From SH-MAG3 sp036374995 (GTDB taxonomy: Bacteria; Gemmatimonadota; Gemmatimonadetes; Longimicrobiales; RSA9), in contig DASUSS010000033.1 in the NCBI GenBank assembly GCA_036374995.1, positions 5,542-69,541 of the forward strand: 64,000 bases of DNA, given 5' to 3'. The notes under the pieces are model-generated. The model was not told where the DNA came from, ran no database searches, and saw only the letters and a program-made list of their open reading frames with translations. Shown in pieces: positions 52,711-60,435 of the stretch. Both the position numbers and the translations under genes were made by a program. Each line of letters begins with the position of its first letter. Position 1 is the first letter of the stretch.

Positions 52711-53088
52711 CCGCAGCCGATATCGCCCGGCAACCCCGTCCGCACGGCGTTCCGTCTTCCCTTCCAGGCCGCTGTTGCGCGGGCGTCCGATCCGGATACT
52801 GCGTGCGCAGCGCGCGTGAACGTGTCCATGACATCGTCAGAGGTGTGTGCGCGGTGTCGGGTACGGCCGGTCGCGGGCGGACGTCGGATCTACCATGCCG
52901 TCTGCCCGGAGGAATCGGCAGGTGCCGCTCGCGGCCGGATCCATCACAAATGGTTTACAGCCGAGGCACATTTTTTCGCGGTCCGACCCGCGCGCGGCGC
53001 CCTAAGTACCGAAGTCACAAGACCTGCCCCGGCGGCACGATTCCCGCCCTCCTCGCTCCTCCCGTCCCCCCAGACAGCAGGTGACGCA
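52711..53088. other. 378-base intergenic region without recognised gene
   Basis: Between the barrel-like protein and the GGDEF-like gene, both on the plus strand. The second half has an AT-richer patch (ATGGTTTACAGCC and CATTTTTTC around 52950-52976), possibly the promoter of the downstream gene, although box spacing is poor. A short open frame from 52816 lacks coding character. Nothing else was seen. Confidence 0.5.
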
Positions 53089-53850
53089 ATGGATCAGCAC
53101 CCCACACAGCTGCCGCTGCCGTTCACGGCGGCCAGCGCGCTCACTGCCGGCTGTGCCGCCATCGGCCTCGGCTTTCTCCTGCCACTCCCGACATCACCCA
53201 ACCTCGCCGTCATCGTTCTTCCCGTCGCCGCCGCGCTCTTCACGGCCATGCTCGTCATCGCCGGCGAGCGGGCACTCGAGCAGGCACGCGATGAGATGGA
53301 GATGCGCGTGGTGCGGGATCCCCAGACGGGACTCATGCCGGCTCACCTCGCCGATCGACTGCTCGCCGTCGAGTTCGCCGCCGCCCAGCGCGGCCGGCCG
53401 CTCGCCGTCGTCCTGTTCAGCATCGACGACTTCGAGCGGAATGCCGCACGGCACGGCGAGGCGGATGCCACACGCTGGCGCCGCGCGGCGTCACGTGTGC
53501 TCAAGCAGCGCACGCGCGGCATGAACATCTCCGCCCGCTGCCGCGGCGATGGCGTCTTCCTCACGATCCTCTCCGACGTGCCGCTCGACGGCGCGTGCAC
53601 GTTCGCCGCGCGCGTGCGCCGCGAGTACGCCGCGCTCCTCCGGCCGGATGAGCCCCGCTCCCTCAGTGCCGGCGTCGCCGCGTTCGATCTCAGCATGCGC
53701 TCGCCGGCCGAGCTCGTCTCGCGTGCCGAGCGCGCCCTCGCCCGCGCACAGTCGGAGGGCGGCAAGGTCGTCATGGTCGGCCTGGCCACCGGCGGCGCCG
53801 TGCGCACCGCGGCAGACCGCGCCGAGCAGGACGAGCCGGCCCTCCGCTGA
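53089..53850 (+). CDS. Membrane protein with degenerate GGDEF domain
   Basis: A 253-residue protein with two transmembrane helices at about 13-32 and 38-58, and a GGDEF-like domain from about 75 to 235. DPQTGL at 77-82 and LFSIDDF at 109-115 mark the fold. The active-site signature reads RGDGVF at 152-157 instead of GGDEF, and the first metal aspartate is Ser, so diguanylate cyclase activity is unlikely. It could bind GTP or c-di-GMP or act as a structural sensor. ATG 53089 opens this reading frame. Confidence 0.85.
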   Translation: MDQHPTQLPLPFTAASALTAGCAAIGLGFLLPLPTSPNLAVIVLPVAAALFTAMLVIAGERALEQARDEMEMRVVRDPQTGLMPAHLADRLLAVEFAAAQRGRPLAVVLFSIDDFERNAARHGEADATRWRRAASRVLKQRTRGMNISARCRGDGVFLTILSDVPLDGACTFAARVRREYAALLRPDEPRSLSAGVAAFDLSMRSPAELVSRAERALARAQSEGGKVVMVGLATGGAVRTAADRAEQDEPALR

Positions 53851-53965
53851 GCAGCGACGGCGGTGCGCCGCGGGTTGCCCGCGGCGAGTCCGTCGGTCGT
53901 GCCCCCGCGTGGCGAGTGCCCGCCGGCGGCACCACCCCTCGCGGGAGTCCGCCGGTCGTGCCGTG

Positions 53966-53994
53966 TTGACTCCAGTCCAAAAATGGACTATCTT
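53966..53994 (+). promoter_or_regulatory. Sigma-70 promoter of the Xre/RES toxin-antitoxin operon
   Basis: TTGACT at 53966-53971 and TATCTT at 53989-53994 are separated by 17 bases. The -10 end overlaps the right half of the operator palindrome. Start of the antitoxin lies 35 bases downstream. Confidence 0.75.
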
Positions 53995-54008
53995 GCCATA
54001 GGAGTCCA
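53974..54008 (+). promoter_or_regulatory. Operator palindrome and third half-site of the toxin-antitoxin operon
   Basis: AGTCCA at 53974-53979 and TGGACT at 53984-53989 form an exact palindrome with an AAAA spacer, located in the promoter spacer. A third AGTCCA lies at 54003-54008, between promoter and start. Such sites fit repression by the Xre-type antitoxin or its complex. Confidence 0.65.
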
Positions 54009-54028
54009 TATCCAGACTGGAGGGTCCT

Positions 54029-54424
54029 ATGGCGCTGCCGGTTCCGGCCGATCGACCCGTCACGGCCGAGCACATGGCGCAGGCGGGGCTGCGCACGTTC
54101 TTCCGCATCGCCGAGCTCTGGGCACTGACGGTCGACGAGCAGATCACTCTGCTCGGCGGTCCCGCGCGCTCGACCTACTTCAAGTGGAAGAAGGAAGGGA
54201 CGGATTCGCTGCCGCGCGACGTGCTGGAGCGGATCTCGTACGTGCTGGGGATCTACAAGGATCTCCAGCTGCTGCTGCCGGACGAGGCGGCGGCGGACGC
54301 GTGGGTGCGGAAGCCGAACGCTGCGGCTCCGTTCGGCGGGCGCAGCGCGCTGGCGCGGATGCTGACGGGGAACGTGGCGGATCTGTACGAGGTGAGACGC
54401 TACCTGGACGCGGAGCGCGGCTGA
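54029..54424 (+). CDS. Xre/MbcA/ParS-type antitoxin (DUF2384)
   Basis: A 131-residue protein with GGAGGG four bases before ATG 54029. The N-terminal half is a helix-turn-helix (TFFRIAELWALTVDEQITLLGG, ARSTYFKWKKEG). The C-terminal half is the DUF2384 domain (ERISYVLGIYKDLQLLLPDEAAADAWVRKPN and a final LYEVRRYLDAERG), which in MbcA and Xre antitoxins inserts into the toxin active site. It is the first gene of a two-gene operon and probably represses the promoter just upstream. Confidence 0.9.
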   Translation: MALPVPADRPVTAEHMAQAGLRTFFRIAELWALTVDEQITLLGGPARSTYFKWKKEGTDSLPRDVLERISYVLGIYKDLQLLLPDEAAADAWVRKPNAAAPFGGRSALARMLTGNVADLYEVRRYLDAERG

Positions 54425-54428
54425 GCGG

Positions 54429-55130
54429 ATGGAGTTGAGGCCGATCGAGCCGCCGCGCCGGCGGATCCGCTGGCGCACGTGCTACCGCATCATCGCGAGT
54501 CGTTTCCCGCCGATCGACCTGTTCGAGCGCGTGACCGAGCCGGAGGATCTCGCAGCCGTGCACGAGCTGGAATCGCTCACGAACGACCGGCTGCGCGACC
54601 GGCGCGGTGAGATCCGGATCGTTCCGCCGGAGGATCGCGTGGTCGGCCCTGGCGCCGGCTACATCATGGCAGCGTTCACGCATCCCGCGCCGGCGGGCGC
54701 GCGCTTCAGTGATTCCCGCATCGGCGCGTACTATGCCGCCCACACGCTGGAGACGGCGATTGCGGAGACGACGTTTCATCGCGCGGCGTTCATGCGGGCG
54801 ACGCGCGAGCCGCCGATGGATCTGGACATGCGCGTGCTGGAGGCGGAGATCGATGCCCGGCTGCATGACATCCGCGGCATGCGCGAACGACTGGCCGACG
54901 TCTACGATCCCGACGACTACGCCGCATCACAGCGCTTCGCCGCGCGGCTGCGCGCCGAAGGCAGCGACGGCATCATCTACGACAGCGTACGTCACGACGG
55001 CGGCCAGTGCATGGCCATCTTCCGCCCGCGCCGGCTGCGCAGCTGCCGCGAGTCGCTGCATCTGACGTATGTGTGGGATGGCTCTAGGATCTCGCGCGTG
55101 TACGAGAAGAGGGAGTATCCGGACGCCTGA
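54429..55130 (+). CDS. RES-domain toxin (NAD+-consuming)
   Basis: A 233-residue RES toxin that follows the antitoxin by four bases. The three residues that give the family its name are an Arg (R92 in GARFSDSR), a Glu (E113 in ETAIAETTFHR) and a Ser (S186 in IIYDSVRHDGG), and a Tyr (Y101 or Y102) stands nearby. Related enzymes such as MbcT hydrolyse or phosphorolyse NAD+, stopping growth. The N-terminal 60 residues (VHELESLTNDRLRDR) are typical. It is convergent with the Kor operon. Confidence 0.92.
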   Translation: MELRPIEPPRRRIRWRTCYRIIASRFPPIDLFERVTEPEDLAAVHELESLTNDRLRDRRGEIRIVPPEDRVVGPGAGYIMAAFTHPAPAGARFSDSRIGAYYAAHTLETAIAETTFHRAAFMRATREPPMDLDMRVLEAEIDARLHDIRGMRERLADVYDPDDYAASQRFAARLRAEGSDGIIYDSVRHDGGQCMAIFRPRRLRSCRESLHLTYVWDGSRISRVYEKREYPDA

Positions 55131-55149
55131 TCGGGCGGCCTTCGCTTCC

Positions 55150-56256
55150 CTAGCGGAAGTCCTCCATGAGCGCGGCCAGTGCGTCGGCGCCCGGACACAG
55201 CGTGGCGTAATCCAGGTGCGCGAGCGGAGTGTCCACGGTGTCGTCGATCCCGTGCATGTCGATCGCGCCCGGCTCGATGTAGAGGAGTCCGGTCGGCACC
55301 TCGCCGGCGCGCTGGCGGTCGCGAACGTACGCGAACACCGCGTCGCGATCGCCCGGATCGAAGTCGTCGGCGACCTTGCGCAGGCGCACGGTGCTGCCGT
55401 CGTGCATACGCACGTCGTGGGTGCTACCGGCTGCGTATGCGGCGGTGATCTCCGCGCGGAGCGGCACGAGGTCGGGTGTCGCGACACCGCCGTCGCCGTT
55501 GTTCTGTGCGTCGATGAAGTCGGCCGCGATGACCTCCTTCATGTGCTCTCGCGTGAAGCGGTAGCTCTTGGTCGAGCCCTCGTGGTCGTTGAACGTGACA
55601 CACGGCGAGATGACATCGACGAACGCGAAACCGCGGTGCGCGAGTCCGGCCTTCAGGATCGGCACGAGCTGCTCCTTGTCGCCGGAGAAGCTGCGCGCGA
55701 CGAACGTTGCGCCGAGCGAGAGGGCGAGCAGCACTGGGTCGATCGGCGCGTTGCGGTTCGCCTCGCCGCGCTTCGCCTTCGTGCCGATGTCGGCTGACGC
55801 GGAGAACTGTCCCTTCGTCAGGCCGTAGACGCCGTTGTTCTCGAGGACGTAGAGCATGCGCACGCCGCGACGCATGGCGTGGCAGAATTGCCCGAGTCCG
55901 ATCGACAGCGAGTCGCCATCACCGGAAATGCCGATCATGATGAGGTCGCGATTGGCCGCGGCCGCCCCTGTGGCGATCGAGGGCATGCGGCCGTGCACGG
56001 AATTGAAGCCGTGTGCCTCACGCAGGAAGTACGTGGGCGTCTTCGATGAGCAGCCGATCCCGGAGAGCTTCGCCACCTTGTGCGGGGCGATGCTCAGCTC
56101 CCAGAACGCGCGGATGATGGCAGCGGTGACGGAATCGTGGCCGCACCCCGCGCAGAGCGTCGACATCGCGCCCTCGTAATCGCGGCGGGTGAGCCCGATC
56201 GCGTTCGTCTCGAGGCCGGGGTGGTGGATGCGCGGCTTGGGGATCGAGGTCGTCAT
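55150..56256 (-). CDS. korB: 2-oxoglutarate (2-oxoacid):acceptor oxidoreductase beta subunit
   Basis: A 368-residue thiamine diphosphate subunit. TPP and Mg binding are shown by GDGDS at 112-116 and NNGVYG from 140. Cysteines at C35, C38 and C69, and a later Cys in ISPCVTF, fit the single [4Fe-4S] cluster of the family. It should act with the alpha-gamma subunit encoded just upstream to oxidise a 2-oxoacid with CoA. ATG 56256 overlaps the upstream stop (ATGA). It is the last gene of the three-gene operon. Confidence 0.93.
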   Translation of the reverse strand: MTTSIPKPRIHHPGLETNAIGLTRRDYEGAMSTLCAGCGHDSVTAAIIRAFWELSIAPHKVAKLSGIGCSSKTPTYFLREAHGFNSVHGRMPSIATGAAAANRDLIMIGISGDGDSLSIGLGQFCHAMRRGVRMLYVLENNGVYGLTKGQFSASADIGTKAKRGEANRNAPIDPVLLALSLGATFVARSFSGDKEQLVPILKAGLAHRGFAFVDVISPCVTFNDHEGSTKSYRFTREHMKEVIAADFIDAQNNGDGGVATPDLVPLRAEITAAYAAGSTHDVRMHDGSTVRLRKVADDFDPGDRDAVFAYVRDRQRAGEVPTGLLYIEPGAIDMHGIDDTVDTPLAHLDYATLCPGADALAALMEDFR

Positions 56257-58154
56257 GGCATGGGACTCCGTGGCTCCGTGGCTCCATCCGTCGCGGACTC
56301 CATCGCGGCCTGGACGGGGGTCCGGCTGAGAAGGCCGGTGATGACATCGTCCGCCGACAGCGGGATGCCGCCGTACTGACGGAGCGAGTGCAACCGATCC
56401 TTGGTCACCTTCGTCTCGAGCAGCAGCAGGCTGCGCAGCTGGGCATCGCGGTTCTGCTCGATGACGAAGATCGCGTCGTACTCGAGCAGGAACGACTCGA
56501 CGACGCGGCCGAACGGAAAGCCGCGGATGCGCATGTAGTCGACCGCGATGCCGCGCTGCTCGAGCAGCTCGACCGCCTCGAGGATCGCGGCATCACAGCT
56601 GCCGAGCGAGACCAGTCCGATGGCAGCGCCCGGACGACGGCTGATGACCGGTGGGGGAACGGCGTCGGCCGCGCTGTCGATCTTCCGCGCGAGCCGCTCC
56701 ATCACCTCGACGTAGTCGTCGGCATCCTCGGTGTACGTGCCGAGCTTCGTGTGACCGGAGCCGCGCGTGAAGTACGCGCCGCGCGGATGCACGCCGGGAA
56801 GCGTGCGGGCCGCGATGTGGTCGCCATCGACATCGAGGTAGCGGAAGTACTGCGACATCGCCTCCAGTTGCTCGGCCGTGAGCACCTTGCCTCGATCGGG
56901 TCGGTATCCGTCATCCCAACGGAGCCGCGGACAGAGCCAGTCGTTCATGCCGATATCGAGATCGCTCAGCATGAAGACCGGCGTCTGGAAGCGATCGGCG
57001 AGGTCGAACGCCTGCACGGCCATGTCGAAGCATTCCGCGGGGTTCGACGGGTAGAGCACGATGTGCTTCGTGTCGCCGTGCGACGCATACGCCGTGAGCA
57101 TGAGGTCGCCCTGCTGCGTCCGCGTCGGCATGCCCGTCGACGGGCCGGTACGCTGGATGTCGAAGAAGACCGACGGGACCTCCGCGTAGTAGGCGAGGCC
57201 GATGAACTCGGACATGAGTGAGATGCCGGGTCCGCTGGTCGGCGTGAACGCGCGCGCACCCGCCCACCCCGCACCGATCACGACGCCGGCCGCCGCCAGC
57301 TCGTCCTCTGCCTGCACGATCGTGTAGTTGTTCTTCTTCGTGACGGGATCGCGGCGGTAGCGCGCGCAGAAGCCGCGGAACGCATCCATCACTGAGGTCG
57401 CCGGCGTGATCGGGTACCAGGCACCGACGGTCGCTCCCGCATAGACACAGCCGAGCGCCGCAGCCGTGTTGCCGTCGATCAGAATGCGATCGTTCGTCGC
57501 CGTCATCGGCGCCAGCCGGATCGGCAGCGGGCAGTCGAAGTGCTTCGTCGCGTAGTCGTGGCCGAGCCGGAGCGCAGTATGATTCGCGTCCAGCAGTTTC
57601 TTCTTGCTCGCGTACTGTTCGCCGAGCAGCCGGTCCAGGATGTCGAGCGGGATATCGAGCAGCGCGGCGAGCACGCCGACATACGCGATGTTCTTGAGCA
57701 GCAGTCGCTCGCGGCCGCCGGCGAATGCCTCCGCGCACATGCGTGCGAGCGGCACGCCCAGGAAGTGGAGATCGGTGCGGTGCACGGCCTCCGGCATCGG
57801 CCAGGACGAGTCGTAGAGGACGTATGCACCCGGTGCCAGCTCCAGCACATCCCGGCCGTACGTCGCATTGTTCATAGCGACAACGAGGTCGAACCGCGGC
57901 GTGCGGGCCACGTGGCCGCGGTGATTCACCCGGATCTCGTACCACGTCGGCAGACCCTGGATGTTCGACGGGAACACGTTCTTCCCGGAGACCGGAATGC
58001 CCATGCGGAAGATCGCCTGCATGAGCAGGCTGTTCGCGCTCGCGGAGCCCGTGCCGTTCACGGTGGCGATGCGAAACGCGAAGTCGTTCAGCTTCACGGC
58101 GTGCGCGCGTCCTTCGCCCGGCGTTGCTGCGTGCGTTGCTGCGTCTGCAGTCAT
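56253..58154 (-). CDS. korA: 2-oxoglutarate (2-oxoacid):acceptor oxidoreductase alpha-gamma fusion
   Basis: A 633-residue subunit that joins the gamma domain (about residues 20-200, VNGTGSASANSLLMQAIFRMG and the KNVFPSNIQGLPTWYEIRV segment) to the alpha domain (about 220-600). The alpha domain has YPITPATSVMDAF, the usual YPITPST-like motif, and AEDELAAAGVVIGAGWAGARAFTPTSGPGISLMSE. The 2-oxoglutarate assignment follows from length and partner pattern; pyruvate or branched-chain 2-oxoacids are not excluded. ATG 58154 overlaps the upstream stop and its own stop overlaps korB. Confidence 0.92.
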   Translation of the reverse strand: MTADAATHAATPGEGRAHAVKLNDFAFRIATVNGTGSASANSLLMQAIFRMGIPVSGKNVFPSNIQGLPTWYEIRVNHRGHVARTPRFDLVVAMNNATYGRDVLELAPGAYVLYDSSWPMPEAVHRTDLHFLGVPLARMCAEAFAGGRERLLLKNIAYVGVLAALLDIPLDILDRLLGEQYASKKKLLDANHTALRLGHDYATKHFDCPLPIRLAPMTATNDRILIDGNTAAALGCVYAGATVGAWYPITPATSVMDAFRGFCARYRRDPVTKKNNYTIVQAEDELAAAGVVIGAGWAGARAFTPTSGPGISLMSEFIGLAYYAEVPSVFFDIQRTGPSTGMPTRTQQGDLMLTAYASHGDTKHIVLYPSNPAECFDMAVQAFDLADRFQTPVFMLSDLDIGMNDWLCPRLRWDDGYRPDRGKVLTAEQLEAMSQYFRYLDVDGDHIAARTLPGVHPRGAYFTRGSGHTKLGTYTEDADDYVEVMERLARKIDSAADAVPPPVISRRPGAAIGLVSLGSCDAAILEAVELLEQRGIAVDYMRIRGFPFGRVVESFLLEYDAIFVIEQNRDAQLRSLLLLETKVTKDRLHSLRQYGGIPLSADDVITGLLSRTPVQAAMESATDGATEPRSPMP

Positions 58155-59956
58155 TGGAGCACTGGCAGAGGGGCGTACTGCGAGCTGCCCGCGGTGCGTC
58201 CGGCGTAGGGCAGTTGCAGCACGAAGCGGCGCATGTCCCAGGCGGCAGTGGGGCAGCGCTCGGCGCACAGGCCGCAGTGCACGCAGACGTCCTCGTCCTT
58301 CACCATGACCCGTCGCGTCTGCGGCAGAGCTGCGGAGACATAGAGCGGCTGCTCCGGATGTGCACGCGGGGCGGTGAGTCGCGTGCCGAGATCCTGCTCG
58401 TCGCCGGCGTGCGTGATCGTGAGGCAGTCGACCGGGCAGATGTCGATGCACGCGTCGCACTCGATGCACAGCTCGGCCGTGAAATGCGTCTGCACGTCGC
58501 AGTTGAGGCAGCGCTGCACTTCGAGCGCCGTCTGCTCCGCGGTGAAGCCGAGCTCGACCTCGACATTCAGGTCACGGAACCTCTGCTCGAGGTCGGCGTG
58601 CACCATCCGGGCGCGCGACGCATAGCTGTATGCATTGCTGTACGACCACTGGTGCAGCCCCATCTTCTCGCTCAGGAGATTCATCCCCTGTGGCGGCCGC
58701 TCCGTGAGCGGCTCGGAAGTACAGTGCAGGTGGATCGAGATCGCGGCCTGGTGGCCGTGCTCCACCGCCCAGATGATGTTCTCCGGCCCCCACGCCGCGT
58801 CGCCGCCGAAGAAGACGCCGGGCAGGGTGGACTGGAACGTCGCGCGATCGACGACCGGCATGTCCCAGTCTCCGAACTCGATGCCGACATCGCGCTCGAT
58901 CCACGGGAACGCGTTCTCCTGTCCGATCGCGAGGATCACGGCATCGCAGGGGATCACGACCGTATCGAGCGTACGGCTCCTCTGCCGGCCGTTGTCGTCG
59001 TACCATGCGACGCGGTCGAACTCCATGCCGACGAGCCTGCCGTCCTCGATCACGAACCGCTTCGGCGCGTGGTTCTCGACGATCTCGACCTGTTCCTCCT
59101 CGGCATCCTCGAGCTCCCAGGGCGACGCCTTGAAGTGCTGCCGGCCGCGGCGCGCCATCACCTTCACGTCCGTCGCGCCGATCCGCTTCACCGTACGGCA
59201 GCAGTCCATCGCCGTGTTGCCGACACCGATGATGAGCACGCGCGGCTCGATCTCGGTGATGTGGCCGAAATGGACCGACTCGAGGAAGTCGATGCCGATC
59301 AGGATCCGGTCGCTGTCGTGGCGACCCGGTATGTCGAGATCCTTGCCGCGAGGCGCGCCGCTACCGACGAAGATCGCGTCCCAGCCGTCGCGCAGCAGCG
59401 ACTCCATGCTGTGGATCGGCGTGTTCAGACGGAGGTCGACGCCCATCCGGACGATGTAGTCGATCTCCTCATCCAGCACACTCGCGGGCAGCCGGAACGA
59501 CGGGATGTTCGTGCGCATGAGCCCGCCCGGCCGCGACAGTTTCTCGAAGATCGTGACATCGTAGCCGAGTGGCACGAGATCGTTCGCGACCGTGAGCGAC
59601 GCCGGACCCGCGCCCACGCACGCGATCCGCCGTCCGTTCTTCGACGCCGGCGCCGCCGGCAGCATGTCGCTGATGTCATCGCGATGGTCGGCAGCGACGC
59701 GCTTGAGCCGGCAGATCGCGACCGGCTTGCCGTCCACGCGCGTACGCCGGCACGCCGGCTCGCACGGCCGGTCGCACGTCCGCCCGAGAATACCCGGAAA
59801 TACGTTCGACTCGCGATTGAGCAGGTACGCCTCGGTGAAGCGGCCCTGCGCGATCAGCCGGATGTATTCGGGCACATTCGTGTGCGCGGGACATGCCCAC
59901 TGGCAGTCCACGACACGATGATACCAGGCGGGATCGAAGACGTCCGTCGGCCGCAT
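58151..59956 (-). CDS. FAD/NAD(P)-binding diaphorase with Fe-S clusters, KorC-type
   Basis: A 601-residue GltD-like flavoprotein. An N-terminal Fe-S module has C18, C22, C61, C65, C69 and others. FAD is bound at GAGPAS (115-120) and NAD(P) at GVGNTAMDC (244-252). The C-terminal third adds a double [4Fe-4S] ferredoxin: C483, C486, C497, C500, C503, C507 and C511, then C558, C561, C564 and C568. This is the plan of the diaphorase subunit of 2-oxoglutarate:NADP+ oxidoreductase from aromatic-degrading betaproteobacteria, and it heads the operon here. AGGAG precedes ATG 59956. Confidence 0.88.
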   Translation of the reverse strand: MRPTDVFDPAWYHRVVDCQWACPAHTNVPEYIRLIAQGRFTEAYLLNRESNVFPGILGRTCDRPCEPACRRTRVDGKPVAICRLKRVAADHRDDISDMLPAAPASKNGRRIACVGAGPASLTVANDLVPLGYDVTIFEKLSRPGGLMRTNIPSFRLPASVLDEEIDYIVRMGVDLRLNTPIHSMESLLRDGWDAIFVGSGAPRGKDLDIPGRHDSDRILIGIDFLESVHFGHITEIEPRVLIIGVGNTAMDCCRTVKRIGATDVKVMARRGRQHFKASPWELEDAEEEQVEIVENHAPKRFVIEDGRLVGMEFDRVAWYDDNGRQRSRTLDTVVIPCDAVILAIGQENAFPWIERDVGIEFGDWDMPVVDRATFQSTLPGVFFGGDAAWGPENIIWAVEHGHQAAISIHLHCTSEPLTERPPQGMNLLSEKMGLHQWSYSNAYSYASRARMVHADLEQRFRDLNVEVELGFTAEQTALEVQRCLNCDVQTHFTAELCIECDACIDICPVDCLTITHAGDEQDLGTRLTAPRAHPEQPLYVSAALPQTRRVMVKDEDVCVHCGLCAERCPTAAWDMRRFVLQLPYAGRTAGSSQYAPLPVLQ

Positions 59957-60160
59957 CCTAGCGGCTCCTGGTTGTGGGGGAGGAAGGCCCTGCCACCGCA
60001 CCTGCCGTTCCTGACAATAGGATAGCCCCGCTCGCGCGTCCAGTGGAGGCGGGTCGTTGCGCGGGCGCCGCCCGGGGATCAGGGTCGGTGGCGGGCGCGG
60101 GTACGGGCGGAGCATGGGCGGCATACGCGTGCGAGCATAGGGACGGGCACCTTGCACGGG

Positions 60161-60241
60161 TGCGGCCATGCGGACCGCGGGGCGTTGCGCGCGTGCGGCC
60201 GTGCGGACCGCGGGGCGTTGCGCGGGTGCGGCCATGCGGAC
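60161..60241. repeat. 33-bp tandem repeat, about 2.4 copies
   Basis: Units begin at 60161, 60194 and 60227, each starting TGCGGCC. The first two copies differ at only a few positions, and the third is cut off where the inverted-repeat element starts. G+C-rich unit with GCGGACCGCGGGG in it. Confidence 0.8.
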
Positions 60242-60424
60242 CAGGTTTCAGTATTCGGTTCAGACCGATCCGAACCGCCGTTTTCCACAGTTCGGTCCGG
60301 ATCTGTCACGCGCCGGCGGGGAACATTGTCCCGTGGAGCGTGGAGCCGCGACCGGAACTGCGGCTCGATCCCGCGGAGGGTGATGCCTGAGCGGGACAAG
60401 CGTGAAAAATGAAACCTGGTCCGC
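60236..60424. repeat. Inverted-repeat (REPIN/MITE-like) element, copy D, 189 bp
   Basis: Outer arms GCGGACCAGGTTTCA at 60236-60250 and its exact complement at 60410-60424. An imperfect inner hairpin lies around GATCCGAACC and GGTTCGG-like parts. The right arm ends at base 60424, and GGAGG of the next gene starts at 60425. Related to copies A to C by the GCGGACC start. Confidence 0.7.
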
Positions 60425-60435
60425 GGAGGATCTCC

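Larger units (their letters stand above)
59957..60435. other. Divergent intergenic region with tandem and inverted repeats
   Basis: This 479-base gap separates the divergent Kor operon and serine hydrolase genes. It holds the 33-base tandem repeat at 60161-60241 and the inverted-repeat element at 60236-60424. The sequence near 60005-60060 is AT-poor, with no convincing promoter. No reading frame with coding character was seen. Confidence 0.6.

Noticed and set aside
52816..53088. N-terminal extension of the GGDEF-like gene
   Set aside because: The ATG at 53089 starts directly before the membrane helices; the upstream stretch has no domain and lies in a probable promoter region.
60161..60241. 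CRISPR-like short repeats
   Set aside because: The copies are directly joined without spacers and no cas gene is near, so this is a plain tandem repeat.
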